From assembly GCF_008122265.1 (NCBI RefSeq), contig NZ_CP043042.1, positions 3,224,001 through 3,288,000 of the forward strand: a stretch of 64,000 bases of DNA, given 5' to 3'. Below, in pieces: positions 50,234 through 62,907 of this stretch. This DNA comes from Marinobacter fonticola (lineage in GTDB: Bacteria > Pseudomonadota > Gammaproteobacteria > Pseudomonadales > Oleiphilaceae). Every line of letters begins with the position of its first letter. Position 1 is the stretch's first letter. The position numbers were made by a program, and so were the translations under genes. The notes under the pieces are model-generated. The model did no database searches. It was not told the origin of the DNA and worked only from the letters and a program-made list of their open reading frames with translations.

Positions 50234-51228
50234 TGCGTTGCTCCTGAAGCGTCGTCCTGATGCCAGTCCCCGGGCTGCAGCGACTTGATATAGGCGATCA
50301 TCTGGAAAATCTCGCTCTCGGAAATCTGACCCGAGAAGCTCGGCATGATCGGCTGAAAGCCGGCGACCACATGCTTCTGGGGCTGCAGGATCGAGTCGCG
50401 GATATAAGCCTCGTCCGCGACGATGGTATCGCCGCCCTCGAGGGGCACCGTGCGGCCATACAAGCCGTCCAGCGCTGGAGCCGGCGCCCCGGCACTGTCC
50501 TGATGACAACCGGTGCAGCCATGGCTCTGGAACAGCTGCTTGCCGGCCACCGCCGGACTGGGCCCTTCACCGTGACGGGTCAGCCAGTCTTCGTAGTCAG
50601 CCCGGGACATCACCACTACCCTGCCCCGCATCCTCGAGTGATCGTTACCGCAATACTCCGCGCAGAACAGGCGGAACTCCCCGGTCTGCGACGCGGTAAA
50701 CCGGGCGGTGGTGTAAAATCCCGGCACGGCGTCACGCTTCAGGCGTAGCGCGGGAATGGAAAAACTGTGGATCACGTCCTGCGACGTTAAACGCAGCGTC
50801 ACGGACTCGCCCACCGGGACATGCAGGGTATTGATCTCACGGGTGCCGTCGGGATGCTGGACCTTCCACATCCACTGCTTGCCGATCACATTAATGGTGA
50901 TATCCGACGGCTCGTCGCCATACACGTCCATGTAAAGATGGCTGCCCCAATAGAACAGCCCCATGAAGAACAAGGCCAACATGGCGGCGAAGCCAATCTC
51001 GATCCGGTGTCCGGCTTTACCGGCAATGCGCGGCCTGCGGGCGCCGGTCCGCGAGCGGTGATAGCGAAACCCGAACACCGCAATCAGCCCGACCAGGATA
51101 GCAATCAACAACGCCGACAGCCCCAGCAACCCGTAATACAAATGGTCCACCTGGGTGGCGTAGTCGGAGGCTTCCGTGGGAATCAGCTGGTAGCCGATGT
51201 CAGGATCGACAATCGCCTGCTCGCTCAT
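50230..51228 (-). CDS. coxB: Cytochrome c oxidase subunit II with fused cytochrome c (caa3-type)
   Basis: This 332-residue protein has two N-terminal membrane helices (about 30-55 and 78-98), a CuA cupredoxin domain with the ligand cluster [12 protein letters not shown] and [15 protein letters not shown], and a C-terminal class I cytochrome c domain with HGCTGCHQD and a distal Met (PIMPSFSG). The fusion means electrons enter through its own heme c before CuA, so a separate soluble cytochrome may not be needed. It overlaps SCO and coxA by 4 bp each. Confidence 0.95.
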   Translation of the reverse strand: MSEQAIVDPDIGYQLIPTEASDYATQVDHLYYGLLGLSALLIAILVGLIAVFGFRYHRSRTGARRPRIAGKAGHRIEIGFAAMLALFFMGLFYWGSHLYMDVYGDEPSDITINVIGKQWMWKVQHPDGTREINTLHVPVGESVTLRLTSQDVIHSFSIPALRLKRDAVPGFYTTARFTASQTGEFRLFCAEYCGNDHSRMRGRVVVMSRADYEDWLTRHGEGPSPAVAGKQLFQSHGCTGCHQDSAGAPAPALDGLYGRTVPLEGGDTIVADEAYIRDSILQPQKHVVAGFQPIMPSFSGQISESEIFQMIAYIKSLQPGDWHQDDASGATQ

Positions 51229-52019
51229 AGTCGATTACGCCTCCGCATCCAGAAGAACAAGACCACCACAGCCACCATGAATATGCCGCCGGAGGCCTGC
51301 AGCAAACGCATCACCGCCAGGTTGTACTGACCGGACTCGACGTTGAAGCGATAACAGCGCAGCACCACCTGATCCACCGGGCTACCCACTTCGCCTTTTC
51401 CGGCATCCAGCAGGGCCAGGCGCAAATCCGGTGCTTGAGGATCGATACCGAACAGATAGCGGTTGATGGTGCCGTCCGGATCAACGATGACCAGCCCGGC
51501 GGGATGGGCATAGCGGTCGTGCTCCGCATCGTAGACATAGTCGAAACCGACGGCCTCGGCGAGCCGGTCGATAGCAGCATGATCGCCGGACAGGAAGCGC
51601 CAGTTGGCGGCAATATCACCGTTGCGCGAGCGCATCCGCCGCTCGACCGCCTGCGCCTCTTCCGGGCCCTCGCCGGGATCGATGCTGACGGCAACCACTT
51701 GGTACTCGTCGGGAGCAAACGAAAGTTTCTCCGCCGTCTCGGCCAGCCGGCCGAGCAGCATCGGGCACAAATTGGGGCAATCGAACCAGGACATCACCAG
51801 CACCATGGGCTTGCCTTGGGCGAGCTGCCCGATCTGTACCGGCGCCCCCGTGCGATCCAGGAACGTGATATCGCCGGGCAGGGTTTCGCCGATACGCTGA
51901 TCGAAGGCGACCTGCTCCAGGCGCTGCTCGGCCGTCTTCGCCTCATGTTCGGAATGGGCGTGGCTCTGGGCTGCCATCAGTATCAGCAGCCATCCTAGCG
52001 TCCAGGTGATCCGTGTCAT
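51225..52019 (-). CDS. SCO1/SenC-family copper chaperone
   Basis: This 264-residue protein has a signal or anchor segment (WTLGWLLILMAAQSHA), a thioredoxin-like SCO domain with the copper-binding CPNLCP motif and a later His (AEHDRYAHPAGLV), and an additional C-terminal membrane helix (SGGIFMVAVVVLFFWMRRR). SCO proteins deliver copper to the CuA site of subunit II, encoded directly downstream. It overlaps its neighbours by 4 bp on both sides. Confidence 0.92.
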   Translation of the reverse strand: MTRITWTLGWLLILMAAQSHAHSEHEAKTAEQRLEQVAFDQRIGETLPGDITFLDRTGAPVQIGQLAQGKPMVLVMSWFDCPNLCPMLLGRLAETAEKLSFAPDEYQVVAVSIDPGEGPEEAQAVERRMRSRNGDIAANWRFLSGDHAAIDRLAEAVGFDYVYDAEHDRYAHPAGLVIVDPDGTINRYLFGIDPQAPDLRLALLDAGKGEVGSPVDQVVLRCYRFNVESGQYNLAVMRLLQASGGIFMVAVVVLFFWMRRRNRL

Positions 52020-52423
52020 GGGTTTACCGCCCCCTCGCTACCTGGCAATTTCGCCTCCTCGGCTGAAATGCCGGGCTCCGGCAACCCCCGCTCCAGCAGC
52101 AGCGCCATCGCCTCGTCGATGGGGATATGCACCACACCGGCCTCGCGGTCGACCCAACCCACGGTTTGCAGCCGTTTCTGCGCCTGGGCTTCAAGCACCG
52201 CGAGATCCTTGGGTGGATCGGCTTGCAGCTGCGGCCGCCCGGACAGCGGCCGGTCTCCGAAGGGTGTCGGTTCGGCGGGCGTCTGCCAGGCCTGGAACCC
52301 CCACCAGACGAGGAAGACGCAAGCGACAATCACCCCCAGGGTCACCAGCATCGCCGTCACTAGCGGCCCCACATTGGATATATCGTCTTCATGTCCCGGT
52401 GGCCGGGGATCTATTTCAGCCAT
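52016..52423 (-). CDS. Small single-helix protein of the ACIII-oxidase operon
   Basis: This 135-residue protein has one membrane helix (about 19-42, GPLVTAMLVTLGVIVACVFLVWWG) followed by a Pro-rich linker and a small domain with the pattern QKRLQTVGWVDREAGVVHIPIDEAMALLLERGLP. That pattern is typical of small proteins encoded between ActF and the oxidase genes in ACIII operons, where a role in assembly is assumed but unproven. It overlaps both neighbours. Confidence 0.75.
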   Translation of the reverse strand: MAEIDPRPPGHEDDISNVGPLVTAMLVTLGVIVACVFLVWWGFQAWQTPAEPTPFGDRPLSGRPQLQADPPKDLAVLEAQAQKRLQTVGWVDREAGVVHIPIDEAMALLLERGLPEPGISAEEAKLPGSEGAVNP

Positions 52424-53486
52424 GGCGCGCCCCCTGCATTGCGGTATAGCCCCTGATCCAGCCCAGGTAAGTGGCCCCCGTAACGACCAGGATGAGCGGG
52501 GTCAGGATCATTTGTTCGATCTTCAAGGGGCCGAAAGCTGGGAGTATCAGCCATTGCAATTGCAGCACATGCCCGGCCAGGCACAGCATCGCCACCGTCG
52601 ACAGCCAGGACTGGCGTTCCTTCGCCCGGCTCGGCAATAGCATAAAGAACGGCACCAGGAAGAAGAGCAGGAACGACATCACACTGATCTCGCGCCAGAC
52701 AGGCTCGCTGCGATGAATGTACCAGCCAATTTCGTCCGGCAAGTTGCCGGACCAGATGATGATGTACTGAGAAAAAGCCAGAAACGCCCAGCCCAGAAGG
52801 AACGCCAGCCAAAGGTTGGCGAGATCCTTACGCGGCCCGGCCTCCATCCCTGTACCGCCCACCAGTAGCCCCACGGCTAGCGCCACACCCGCCAGGTTGG
52901 TGCACAGCATCAGGCCGAATACGTCCGAATAGAATTTCGGCTCCAGGGACATGAACCAGTCAAAACTGAAGAAGGTGATCGATAGCACCCACAGAATCAG
53001 GCCCGGCGCATGGAGCCCTTGCGGCCCCCGCCCTCCTATACCGGCACCGCTTGAATCCGGCGACCGCCAGAGCCCCTGCATCCATGCCAGGGCCAGCCAG
53101 ATGCCGCAGTAGATCACCAGCCGTGTGACAAAAAACGGTAGGTTCAGGTAGAACTGCTTGCGCTTGACCACGTCCGGCAACAGGTGTTCGGGCTGGGTCC
53201 AGGCAAACAGGGTTTCCATTGCCAGTACGAGCGGTACGAGGGACAGCACGAACAATGGCAGGGTTGCCACCAAGGCGAGCCAGACACGCCGGCTCTGATC
53301 CCCCCAGCGGCCGCCGGTGAGTCCGTGAATCATTAATATCGGCAAAGCCCCCAGCGGTATCGCCCCCCAGGTCACCGCGGCTGCCAACCAGCTCTGCAGG
53401 AAGGAGGCAGGCCAAAACAACAGGCCGACGACGACCACGAGTAGCGTCAATACCGCAGGTAGCCAAATCTGCCTCCGCAACATCAT
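52416..53486 (-). CDS. actF: Alternative complex III subunit ActF
   Basis: This 356-residue polytopic protein has about ten helices and matches the quinol:cytochrome c oxidoreductase membrane subunit ActF. Recognisable stretches are FDWFMSLEPKFYSDVFG and FLLGWAFLAFSQYIIIWSGNLPDEIGWY. ActC and ActF are the two large membrane subunits of ACIII and are thought to hold the quinol site and possible proton paths. It overlaps actE by 4 bp and the small gene downstream by 8 bp. Confidence 0.88.
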   Translation of the reverse strand: MMLRRQIWLPAVLTLLVVVVGLLFWPASFLQSWLAAAVTWGAIPLGALPILMIHGLTGGRWGDQSRRVWLALVATLPLFVLSLVPLVLAMETLFAWTQPEHLLPDVVKRKQFYLNLPFFVTRLVIYCGIWLALAWMQGLWRSPDSSGAGIGGRGPQGLHAPGLILWVLSITFFSFDWFMSLEPKFYSDVFGLMLCTNLAGVALAVGLLVGGTGMEAGPRKDLANLWLAFLLGWAFLAFSQYIIIWSGNLPDEIGWYIHRSEPVWREISVMSFLLFFLVPFFMLLPSRAKERQSWLSTVAMLCLAGHVLQLQWLILPAFGPLKIEQMILTPLILVVTGATYLGWIRGYTAMQGARHG

Positions 53487-54061
53487 GGAGAACCCTCCAG
53501 ACTGGCGCGTTGTTCTTCGTTCAGGTCCTCCGGCGACGCATGCTGTGACAGTTGCAACGCGCGGATATAGGCCGCCACGGCCCAGCGATCTTGCGGCGCT
53601 ACGCGGGCGGCATAGCTATACATAATGCCGTAGCCATCGGTCATCACATTATAAAAATGGCGCAGGGCGACCGAGCGCAAGCGCTCGTTATGCAGCGACG
53701 GCGGTGCCGGGAAGCCGCGCTGCACCACCATGCCGTCGGCATCGCCTGTGCGCCCGTGACAGGGCGAGCAATAGGTGTTGTACCTTGCCCGACCCTCCTC
53801 CAGCAATTCAGCGGTCAGCGGCATCGGAAGCGTCTCCGGCACAGGCCCCAGATCGGCACCGCGCGATACGGTTCCCGGTACCGGCTCCAATGCCGACTGG
53901 TCGTTCTTCCAGCCCGGCGCCGCCTCATAGGCCTCGTAGCGGGGCTGGTTAGCCATATCCTGCTCACAGCCAGCCAGCCCGAAACCCACGACGACAACCC
54001 AGAGCCAGGCTCTCCAGGCTTTCCATACCCTCCGTACGCTCCAAACGTTCCAGAACCTCAT
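53483..54061 (-). CDS. actE: Alternative complex III subunit ActE, monoheme cytochrome c lipoprotein
   Basis: This 192-residue protein has a lipobox signal (VVVVGFGLAGCEQ), a domain with one heme site (YNTYCSPCHGRTGDADGM) and a later Met as possible axial ligand (DGYGIMYSYAARV). It corresponds to the monoheme subunit that transfers electrons from ACIII to the oxidase. ATG 54061 overlaps the actD stop (ATGA), so the frame open further upstream is not used. Confidence 0.9.
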   Translation of the reverse strand: MRFWNVWSVRRVWKAWRAWLWVVVVGFGLAGCEQDMANQPRYEAYEAAPGWKNDQSALEPVPGTVSRGADLGPVPETLPMPLTAELLEEGRARYNTYCSPCHGRTGDADGMVVQRGFPAPPSLHNERLRSVALRHFYNVMTDGYGIMYSYAARVAPQDRWAVAAYIRALQLSQHASPEDLNEEQRASLEGSP

Positions 54062-54579
54062 AGGGCAAGCTCCCTGATCACGCCGGTATCGTGATCTTCC
54101 AGACACGCTTGCACCTCAGCCAATGCGGCACCGGGCAGCACCAGGAAAAAGCCGTCGCTGGACGCGGCGTCGAAGTCGGGATCGTTGAACACCGGATGAT
54201 AGGGCTGCGGCAGGCCATTGCGGATCAACATGGTCAACAGCGCCGTGAGCACCGACGCCAGCACCCCGACTTCAAACGTGATCGGCAGAAAGGCCGGCCA
54301 GCTGTTTAAGGGTTTGCCACCGACCACATAGGGATAGTCGAACGCGGCATACCACTGCATGAAGAAGGCTCCGGCGGCGGCAATCAAACCAAGCACGAGT
54401 GACAGGACCGGTATCAACCGCTCACGGTAGCCCAGTGTTTCCGCCAAGTCCGGCACCGGGAAAGGCGAAAACGCATCCAGATCGCGAAAGCCGGCCTTGC
54501 GCGCCGCTTTGGAGGCGGCCAGCAACGCCTCGGCAGAAGGCAAGCGGACCAGAATGCCGAACACGGGGGCGTCACTCAT
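54058..54579 (-). CDS. actD: Alternative complex III subunit ActD (DUF3341)
   Basis: This 173-residue DUF3341 protein has two central membrane helices (about 58-80, IPVLSLVLGLIAAAGAFFMQ; 95-118, LPITFEVGVLASVLTALLTM). The signature WPAFLPITFEVGVL is typical of ActD. It is a small scaffold subunit of ACIII. It overlaps actC by 8 bp and actE by 4 bp. Confidence 0.9.
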   Translation of the reverse strand: MSDAPVFGILVRLPSAEALLAASKAARKAGFRDLDAFSPFPVPDLAETLGYRERLIPVLSLVLGLIAAAGAFFMQWYAAFDYPYVVGGKPLNSWPAFLPITFEVGVLASVLTALLTMLIRNGLPQPYHPVFNDPDFDAASSDGFFLVLPGAALAEVQACLEDHDTGVIRELAL

Positions 54580-55921
54580 CGCGCTTGCTCCCGTGGATTT
54601 CCAGCCGCATATCGTGGATCGATACCAGCGGCGCGACCCGCACGAAGACCATCAACAGGAACACGAACAGGCCCAGGGTGCCGATATAGACCAGCCAGTC
54701 CCAGGTGGTGGGCCAGGCGGTATCCCAGGCGGACGGCATGAAGTCGGCATGGGTACTGGTGAACACAATCTGGAAGCGCTCCAGCCACATGCCGATATTG
54801 CTCGTGATCGCCAGACATAAAATGGCCAGCGGCGACCGGCGTACCCGCTTGAACCAGAGCAACTGCACCAGCACCACGTTGCAGAAAATCATGCTCCACC
54901 AGATCGGCGCATAAGGGCCGGTCCAGCGGTCGTAGTAGACGTTGAAATAATTGGGATCGCCGGAATAGAAGGCGGTAAAGATTTCCTGGCTGTAGGCGTA
55001 GTCCACCACCAGGGCGAACACCAGCATCATCCGTCCCAGGTAATCCAGGTGGCTCCGGGTGATCAGGTTCTTGAGACCGAACATCGCCCGCATCACGACG
55101 GCTAGCAGCGCCACCGTGGAGAAACCGGAAAACAGCGCCCCCGCGACAAAATACGGGGGGAAAATCGTGAAGTGGAAACCGGGCACGATCGCCACGGCCA
55201 GATCCAGGGAGATGATGCCGGTGACGGAAACGACTATCGGCGCCGCCACCGCGGCCATCACCTGATTGGCCTTTTCATAGCGCGCCCAGTGTAGGGCCGA
55301 GTTGCGCCAGCCCAGTGCCAGAATGCCATAGAAATACTGGGCAAAACGGGCCTTGGCCCGGTCCCTCAAGGTAGCGAAGTCGGGTAACAGGCTCAGGTAG
55401 AGGAAGCTCGAGGTGTAGATCAGGTAGGTGCTGATCGCAAAGAAGTCCCACACCAGCGGACTGCGCCATTGGGGCCAGAGGTCCATGGTGTCGGGGTATG
55501 GCAGCAGGTAATAGAAAAACCAGGGCCGTCCCAGGTGGATCATCGGATAGAGCCCGGCGCAGACAATGGCAAACATGGCCATGCCCTCCGCCAGACGGTT
55601 GATCGACGCCCGCCAGCGCTGGCGCGTCAATAGAAGCACCGCCGAAATCAGCGTGCCGGCATGGGCAATCCCGATCCACCAGACGGTGTTAACGATAGGA
55701 AAGCCCCAGGCCACGGGAATATTGATGCCGAACAGCCCCACACCCGTGGTAAACACCACCCAAAGCACGACCAGCAACATGAACGCCAGAGCCGCTGATA
55801 TGACAAAGGCAATCCACCAGGACACCGGCGCTTTGCGATCCAGGATCAGACCGGCGATACGTTCGGTCACCGAGCGGTGCGTCAGATCAGGAATCAGGGA
55901 GGCCTGGGGTCGCTTTGCCAT
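54572..55921 (-). CDS. actC: Alternative complex III subunit ActC (NrfD/PsrC family)
   Basis: This 449-residue protein has ten membrane helices of the NrfD/PsrC family. Characteristic are NTVWWIGIAHAGTLISAVLLL in the early helices and WPQWRSPLVWDFFAISTYLIY. It is the quinone-interacting membrane partner of the ActB iron-sulfur subunit. It starts 3 bp downstream of actB. Confidence 0.93.
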   Translation of the reverse strand: MAKRPQASLIPDLTHRSVTERIAGLILDRKAPVSWWIAFVISAALAFMLLVVLWVVFTTGVGLFGINIPVAWGFPIVNTVWWIGIAHAGTLISAVLLLTRQRWRASINRLAEGMAMFAIVCAGLYPMIHLGRPWFFYYLLPYPDTMDLWPQWRSPLVWDFFAISTYLIYTSSFLYLSLLPDFATLRDRAKARFAQYFYGILALGWRNSALHWARYEKANQVMAAVAAPIVVSVTGIISLDLAVAIVPGFHFTIFPPYFVAGALFSGFSTVALLAVVMRAMFGLKNLITRSHLDYLGRMMLVFALVVDYAYSQEIFTAFYSGDPNYFNVYYDRWTGPYAPIWWSMIFCNVVLVQLLWFKRVRRSPLAILCLAITSNIGMWLERFQIVFTSTHADFMPSAWDTAWPTTWDWLVYIGTLGLFVFLLMVFVRVAPLVSIHDMRLEIHGSKRDE

Positions 55922-55924
55922 GGT

Positions 55925-58887
<2,963 letters not shown>

Positions 58888-58900
<13 letters not shown>

Positions 58901-59535
58901 GTGCTGCACTCGGTCATTCGGTCCGTGTGAATGTCGTAGAGCGCCAGATAATCATCCGCGCTACGTCCGCTGTCCGGCGAATAGCCCATTTCCGTGATCT
59001 TATCCTTCGGCCGCAGCCTCGGGCCGGGATTACGATGGCATTCCAGGCACCACTTCATGGTCAGCGGCTTGTCCTGACGCATCAGCGGCATGCGATCCAC
59101 CCGGCCATGGCAGGATTCGCAACCCACGCCGTTATTGACGTGCATCTGGTGATTGAAATAAACATGATCCGGTAGATCGTGTACACGCACCCATTCGATG
59201 GGCTCTTTTCGCGCCAGGCTCTGCCGGACGGGCGCCAGCATGTCGGCGTTGGTCCAAAGCTGCGAGTGGCACGTCATGCAGGTCTGCGTATCCGGCAAAC
59301 CCGCAAATGACGACCGATCGACACTGGTATGACAGTACTGGCAATCGATACCAAGCCCCCCGACATGGTGCTGGTGGCTGAAGGGCACGGGCTGTTCGGG
59401 CACGGCATTCTGGCCGGTAGCGTAGGGCGAGCCGTTCAGTGACAGCGCCACACCGGCCAGAAGTACGGTCAGTGCCACCAAGGCAAGAAAGAGCTGTACG
59501 TAGCCATTGGTCCGGCGCCGGAAAAGCTGAGGCAT
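58888..59535 (-). CDS. actA: Alternative complex III subunit ActA, pentaheme cytochrome c
   Basis: This 215-residue protein has one N-terminal membrane helix (LFLALVALTVLLAGVALSL) and five CxxCH heme sites: CQYCH, CMTCH, CESCH, CLECH and CSTCH. This matches ActA of alternative complex III. It is the first gene of the 12-gene respiratory operon (actABCDEF, a small gene, SCO, coxB, coxA, coxC, coxD). The promoter should be in the 392-bp region upstream. Confidence 0.93.
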
Positions 59536-59927
59536 GCAGCCCTACCCCCGCACGCGAGCATTGATGTGGAGCGCATGCACGTAAACACGGCTGGAACCAC
59601 TGGGGCCGGATAACAAACAATGACGTGAAAGAGAAGAAAAACCGCAGATCAGCATGAAGTCATGTTCACGACTCCAACGTGCTGAAGCTATGCCAGAAGA
59701 GCCCCTCCGGGCTGTGGAAGATCGCTGACGTTCGGGCATTCCTCTCCCTCCATGTCAGACGGACAGCCGAACATACGTGTTCGGACTGACTGCTCCATCC
59801 ATGAACCTCTATTCAGGTTAGACGGCGAAAGCGACGGAATTCAATTGCCGAAACATTACGAGAGTGCCACGAATAAACCTGGAGCAGTTTCACTGGATGC
59901 TCCAGGTCACGTTTTTAGGGAGCCTCT
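59536..59927. other. 392-bp region upstream of the ACIII-caa3 operon
   Basis: No gene is visible. It must carry the operon promoter (minus strand) and, at its right end, the terminator of the deaminase gene. I see no clear Fnr, ArcA or other known operator. Confidence 0.5.
59878..59906 (-). terminator. Hairpin after the deaminase gene
   Basis: A perfect 9-bp stem (cctggagca with tgctccagg) with an 11-nt loop lies 22 bp past the minus-strand stop, followed by the moderately U-rich TTTATTC. Possible intrinsic terminator. Confidence 0.55.
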
Positions 59928-60404
59928 TTAGGTTTCCGTATAGAAGCGCCGGTGCAGCTCGTGCACCTGTTCGGCCAGGTCAGGCACGGGTCCTTCCACC
60001 GGAACGCCTGGGGCAACGTCGTTAATCGGCAGCGCACGCACCGGCGGTGGCGGCACCTCCAACTCACTCAGCCACGCCGTGAGCTGCTCCGTCGAGCTGA
60101 CATAAACGATACGGCCCAAGCCGACCCAGGCATGGGCCGCCGCGCACATGGGGCAATGCTCACCGGAGGTATAGACGGTGGCTGCGGCACGCGCTTCCGG
60201 CGTCATGTTTGCCGCCGCCCAGCGGGCCAGTTCGAATTCGGGATGGCGGGTATGATCACCGGACGCCACATGATTGTGATCCTCGGCCAACACCTCGCCT
60301 TCAGCGGAAACCAGGATGGAGCCGAAAGGCTCGTCTCCCGCTTCCAGCGCTTGCCTTGCCAGTTCCACGCAGCGGCGTAGGTATTTGAGTTCGCTGGTGT
60401 CCAT
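59928..60404 (-). CDS. Cytidine/deoxycytidylate-type nucleoside deaminase
   Basis: This 158-residue zinc enzyme has the deaminase pattern: His-Pro-Glu in GDHTRHPEFELARW (zinc ligand and proton shuttle) and CPMC in SGEHCPMCAAAHAWVGLG (two more zinc ligands). The overall sequence resembles guanine deaminases or TadA-like enzymes, so the base deaminated is not certain. ATG 60404 is chosen for ggagg 8 bp upstream. Confidence 0.87.
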   Translation of the reverse strand: MDTSELKYLRRCVELARQALEAGDEPFGSILVSAEGEVLAEDHNHVASGDHTRHPEFELARWAAANMTPEARAAATVYTSGEHCPMCAAAHAWVGLGRIVYVSSTEQLTAWLSELEVPPPPVRALPINDVAPGVPVEGPVPDLAEQVHELHRRFYTET

Positions 60405-60566
60405 AACGGTGTCCTCCATCGGCGATCTATTCGATAAGCGTAGCGTGCCAGTGAGACGCTGCCGAGCCGAGCGGCGGACAAGGCGCTCAGAAGCCATGTG
60501 GGATGATGCCTTGCCTTTTTATCCTTGGATGAATCCAACCAACGTTCGATGAGCTTGGAGAACGTC

Positions 60567-61070
60567 TCAAAACAGTTCGAACTGTCCGTATTCGCCGTTG
60601 CTCGCCTCATGGGCTAGCAGCCAGCGCTTGCGTTCCACGCCGCCCCCGTAGCCGGTAAGACTGCCGTCGGCGCCGATCACGCGGTGGCAGGGGACAACGA
60701 TGGAAAGGGGGTTCCGGCCATTAGCGGCACCCACGGCGCGGGTCAGTTTGGGACTGCCCAGACGCCGGGCTAGCTCGCCGTAGCTCAGGGTCCCGCCGTA
60801 GGGAATGTCGAGCAACATATGCCAAACGGTTTGCTGAAATTCGGTGCCGGCCGGCGCAAGCGGCAAGTCGAATTGCGTGAGTTCGCCTGCGAAGTAGGCA
60901 TCCAGTTGGCGCTTGGCTTCCTTGAACAGTGAAGCGTCCCGTTGCCAATCAGGCGCCACGCCGGATCCGTACTTCTGTTTCTGCATGTAGATCCGTGTCA
61001 GCGAAGTGCCGTCGCCAGTCAGCAACAGCTCGCCGATGGCGCTGGGGATACGGCAGTAAAAGATAGTCAT
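60567..61070 (-). CDS. ogt: Methylated-DNA--protein-cysteine methyltransferase
   Basis: This 167-residue suicide repair protein removes alkyl groups from O6-alkylguanine. The active-site Cys is in [20 protein letters not shown], preceded by the Arg-finger helix [20 protein letters not shown]. There is no Ada regulatory domain, so it is an Ogt type. It starts 20 bp after the cysQ stop codon and may be co-transcribed. The Shine-Dalgarno is weak. Confidence 0.93.
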   Translation of the reverse strand: MTIFYCRIPSAIGELLLTGDGTSLTRIYMQKQKYGSGVAPDWQRDASLFKEAKRQLDAYFAGELTQFDLPLAPAGTEFQQTVWHMLLDIPYGGTLSYGELARRLGSPKLTRAVGAANGRNPLSIVVPCHRVIGADGSLTGYGGGVERKRWLLAHEASNGEYGQFELF

Positions 61071-61089
61071 ACCCGCGCGCCAAACGACA

Positions 61090-61863
61090 TTAGCCCTGAT
61101 ACCAGCTACCGGCAGCGACAAAGTGGGGATTCATAACGTCCTCCTTACCGTAGCGCATCAATTCGCCCTCGAGGGTTTGGACCTTGCCGCCCGCCGCTTC
61201 CAGCACCGCTTGGGCGGCGCCGGTATCCCACTCACAGGTGGGGCCAATACGCGGGTAGATATCCGCCCTGCCCTCGGCGATGCGGCAGAACTTCAATGAG
61301 CTCCCAGCTTGCACCAGGCAATGTTCGCCCAGGGCATCGATGAACGCGCGGGTTTCCTCGTTGAGGTGATTCTTGCTGGCGACGACACGGCGGACAGGTG
61401 GCGGGACGACTACATGAAGCTGGCGCTCTCGGCCTTCGTGATCTCGTTTCCAGGCACCCTCGCCTTTGATGCCCCAGAACGCCTCGCCCAGGGCCGGCGC
61501 AGTGACCACGCCCAGCACCGGTTCGCCCTCTTCGATAAGCGCAATATTGACCGTGAATTCGCCGGTGCGCTTGACGAAATCCCTGGTGCCATCGATGGGA
61601 TCCACCAGCCAGAATCGGGTCCATGCCTTACGTTCGGACCAAGGGGCATGAGCGGACTCTTCCGAGAGGATCGGGATGTCCGGCGTCAGTTGCTTGAGCC
61701 CCTCGACGATCACATCATGGGACGCCAAGTCGGCGGACGTCACCGGCGACTCGTCCTCCTTGTGCTCCACCGAAAAGTCGGTGCCATAGATCTCCATCAC
61801 CTTGGCATTGGCAGCTTCGGCGATGGCTAGAATATCTGTAAGGAGCGACGTATTTGAGGCCAT
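61090..61863 (-). CDS. cysQ: 3'(2'),5'-bisphosphate nucleotidase
   Basis: This 257-residue inositol-monophosphatase-family enzyme hydrolyses 3'-phosphoadenosine 5'-phosphate (PAP), a by-product of sulfate assimilation. Metal-binding motifs are PILSEES and [16 protein letters not shown]; the late conserved stretch is [17 protein letters not shown]. The ATG at 61863 follows aaggatgcccc. Confidence 0.92.
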   Translation of the reverse strand: MASNTSLLTDILAIAEAANAKVMEIYGTDFSVEHKEDESPVTSADLASHDVIVEGLKQLTPDIPILSEESAHAPWSERKAWTRFWLVDPIDGTRDFVKRTGEFTVNIALIEEGEPVLGVVTAPALGEAFWGIKGEGAWKRDHEGRERQLHVVVPPPVRRVVASKNHLNEETRAFIDALGEHCLVQAGSSLKFCRIAEGRADIYPRIGPTCEWDTGAAQAVLEAAGGKVQTLEGELMRYGKEDVMNPHFVAAGSWYQG

Positions 61864-62050
61864 GGGGCATCCTTTCGCAAGCAAGTGATTGGCTATGCTT
61901 GGGAAGTTTAGCGGATAGACCCATGAGGTGCGAAGATCACGGGCATGTCCACCACGAGAACCGGCACATTAAATATGACGGCAATCGTGGCATGACCCGG
62001 AATTGATTGACTAAGGTTGATGAGAGGCTTATACCGCGAGGAGGTCAGGC

Positions 62051-62785
62051 TCAGATCTGTTCGCTTTCGCTCACCTCAGCTTGGTTGCCGGCCATTTGGG
62101 TCGAGCCGCAATTGAGGTAGTCCGAAGACTGCAGCCATTGCTGATCCGGATAGTAGGTAAAAACGAATTGACCGCCCTTCAGGCTATCCACCACCTTGCG
62201 GATCACCTTCTGGCTGACCGCCGGGCAACCGTGACTGCGGCCAATACGTCCGTAACTCTGGACCCAGGAGGCATCGACGTAGTCGGCGCCGTGGATCACG
62301 ATGGCACGCTGGCGGGCGAGATCGTTGATGCCGGGTTCGAGACCGTCGAGACGTAGGGAGTAGCCGTGCTTGCCACGGTAAGTTTCACGGGCCTGGAACA
62401 GCCCGATGCTCGACTGATGGCTGCCCTCGACATTGGAAAAAGCGCTCGCCTGGACCAGACCGGAGTTTTTGCCATGGGCCACCAGGTCCCGTAGGACCAG
62501 GGCGCCCGTCTCCAGGTCAAAGATCCAAAGCCGCCGCTCTGAGGACGGCAGGGAGAAGTCGATGACGGCGAGACGCTTGGGCTTGCCAAGTCCGCTGCTT
62601 ACCGCACACTGAGAGGCTTGCAGAGCGTTTTTCAGCACGTCACGGCTGATCTCGGGGGCGGCTACGCTGAGCCTGCCGTACAGCGTTTTGTCGAGCCCGG
62701 ACGCCAGCGTGTGCGAGGACAATGAAAACGAGAACAGTACGCCCAGTGCGACTGCCAGCACGCATTGAAAGCGACTGCTAAACAT
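62051..62785 (-). CDS. L,D-transpeptidase family protein (YkuD_2-like)
   Basis: This 244-residue secreted protein has a signal peptide (cleavage near residue 28, SSHTLAS) and a murein L,D-transpeptidase catalytic domain. The motif HGADYVDASWVQSYGRIG then RSHGCPAVS gives His and the Ser-His-Gly-Cys nucleophile, with earlier LAVIDFSLPSSERRLWIFD. It should act on peptidoglycan in the periplasm. The ATG at 62785 follows gagagg. It is divergent from another L,D-transpeptidase gene 122 bp away. Confidence 0.88.
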   Translation of the reverse strand: MFSSRFQCVLAVALGVLFSFSLSSHTLASGLDKTLYGRLSVAAPEISRDVLKNALQASQCAVSSGLGKPKRLAVIDFSLPSSERRLWIFDLETGALVLRDLVAHGKNSGLVQASAFSNVEGSHQSSIGLFQARETYRGKHGYSLRLDGLEPGINDLARQRAIVIHGADYVDASWVQSYGRIGRSHGCPAVSQKVIRKVVDSLKGGQFVFTYYPDQQWLQSSDYLNCGSTQMAGNQAEVSESEQI

Positions 62786-62907
62786 CTTTAGACCTCTCGG
62801 GTGTTTGAAACTCGGGTATCGCGAATTCAGTTCGGCGCAAATGCCGGGACTGACTTCCGGAGCCGCATGCCCCGAAAGGATGGTGCATTCTAGCAAGGTT
62901 TTCTGCG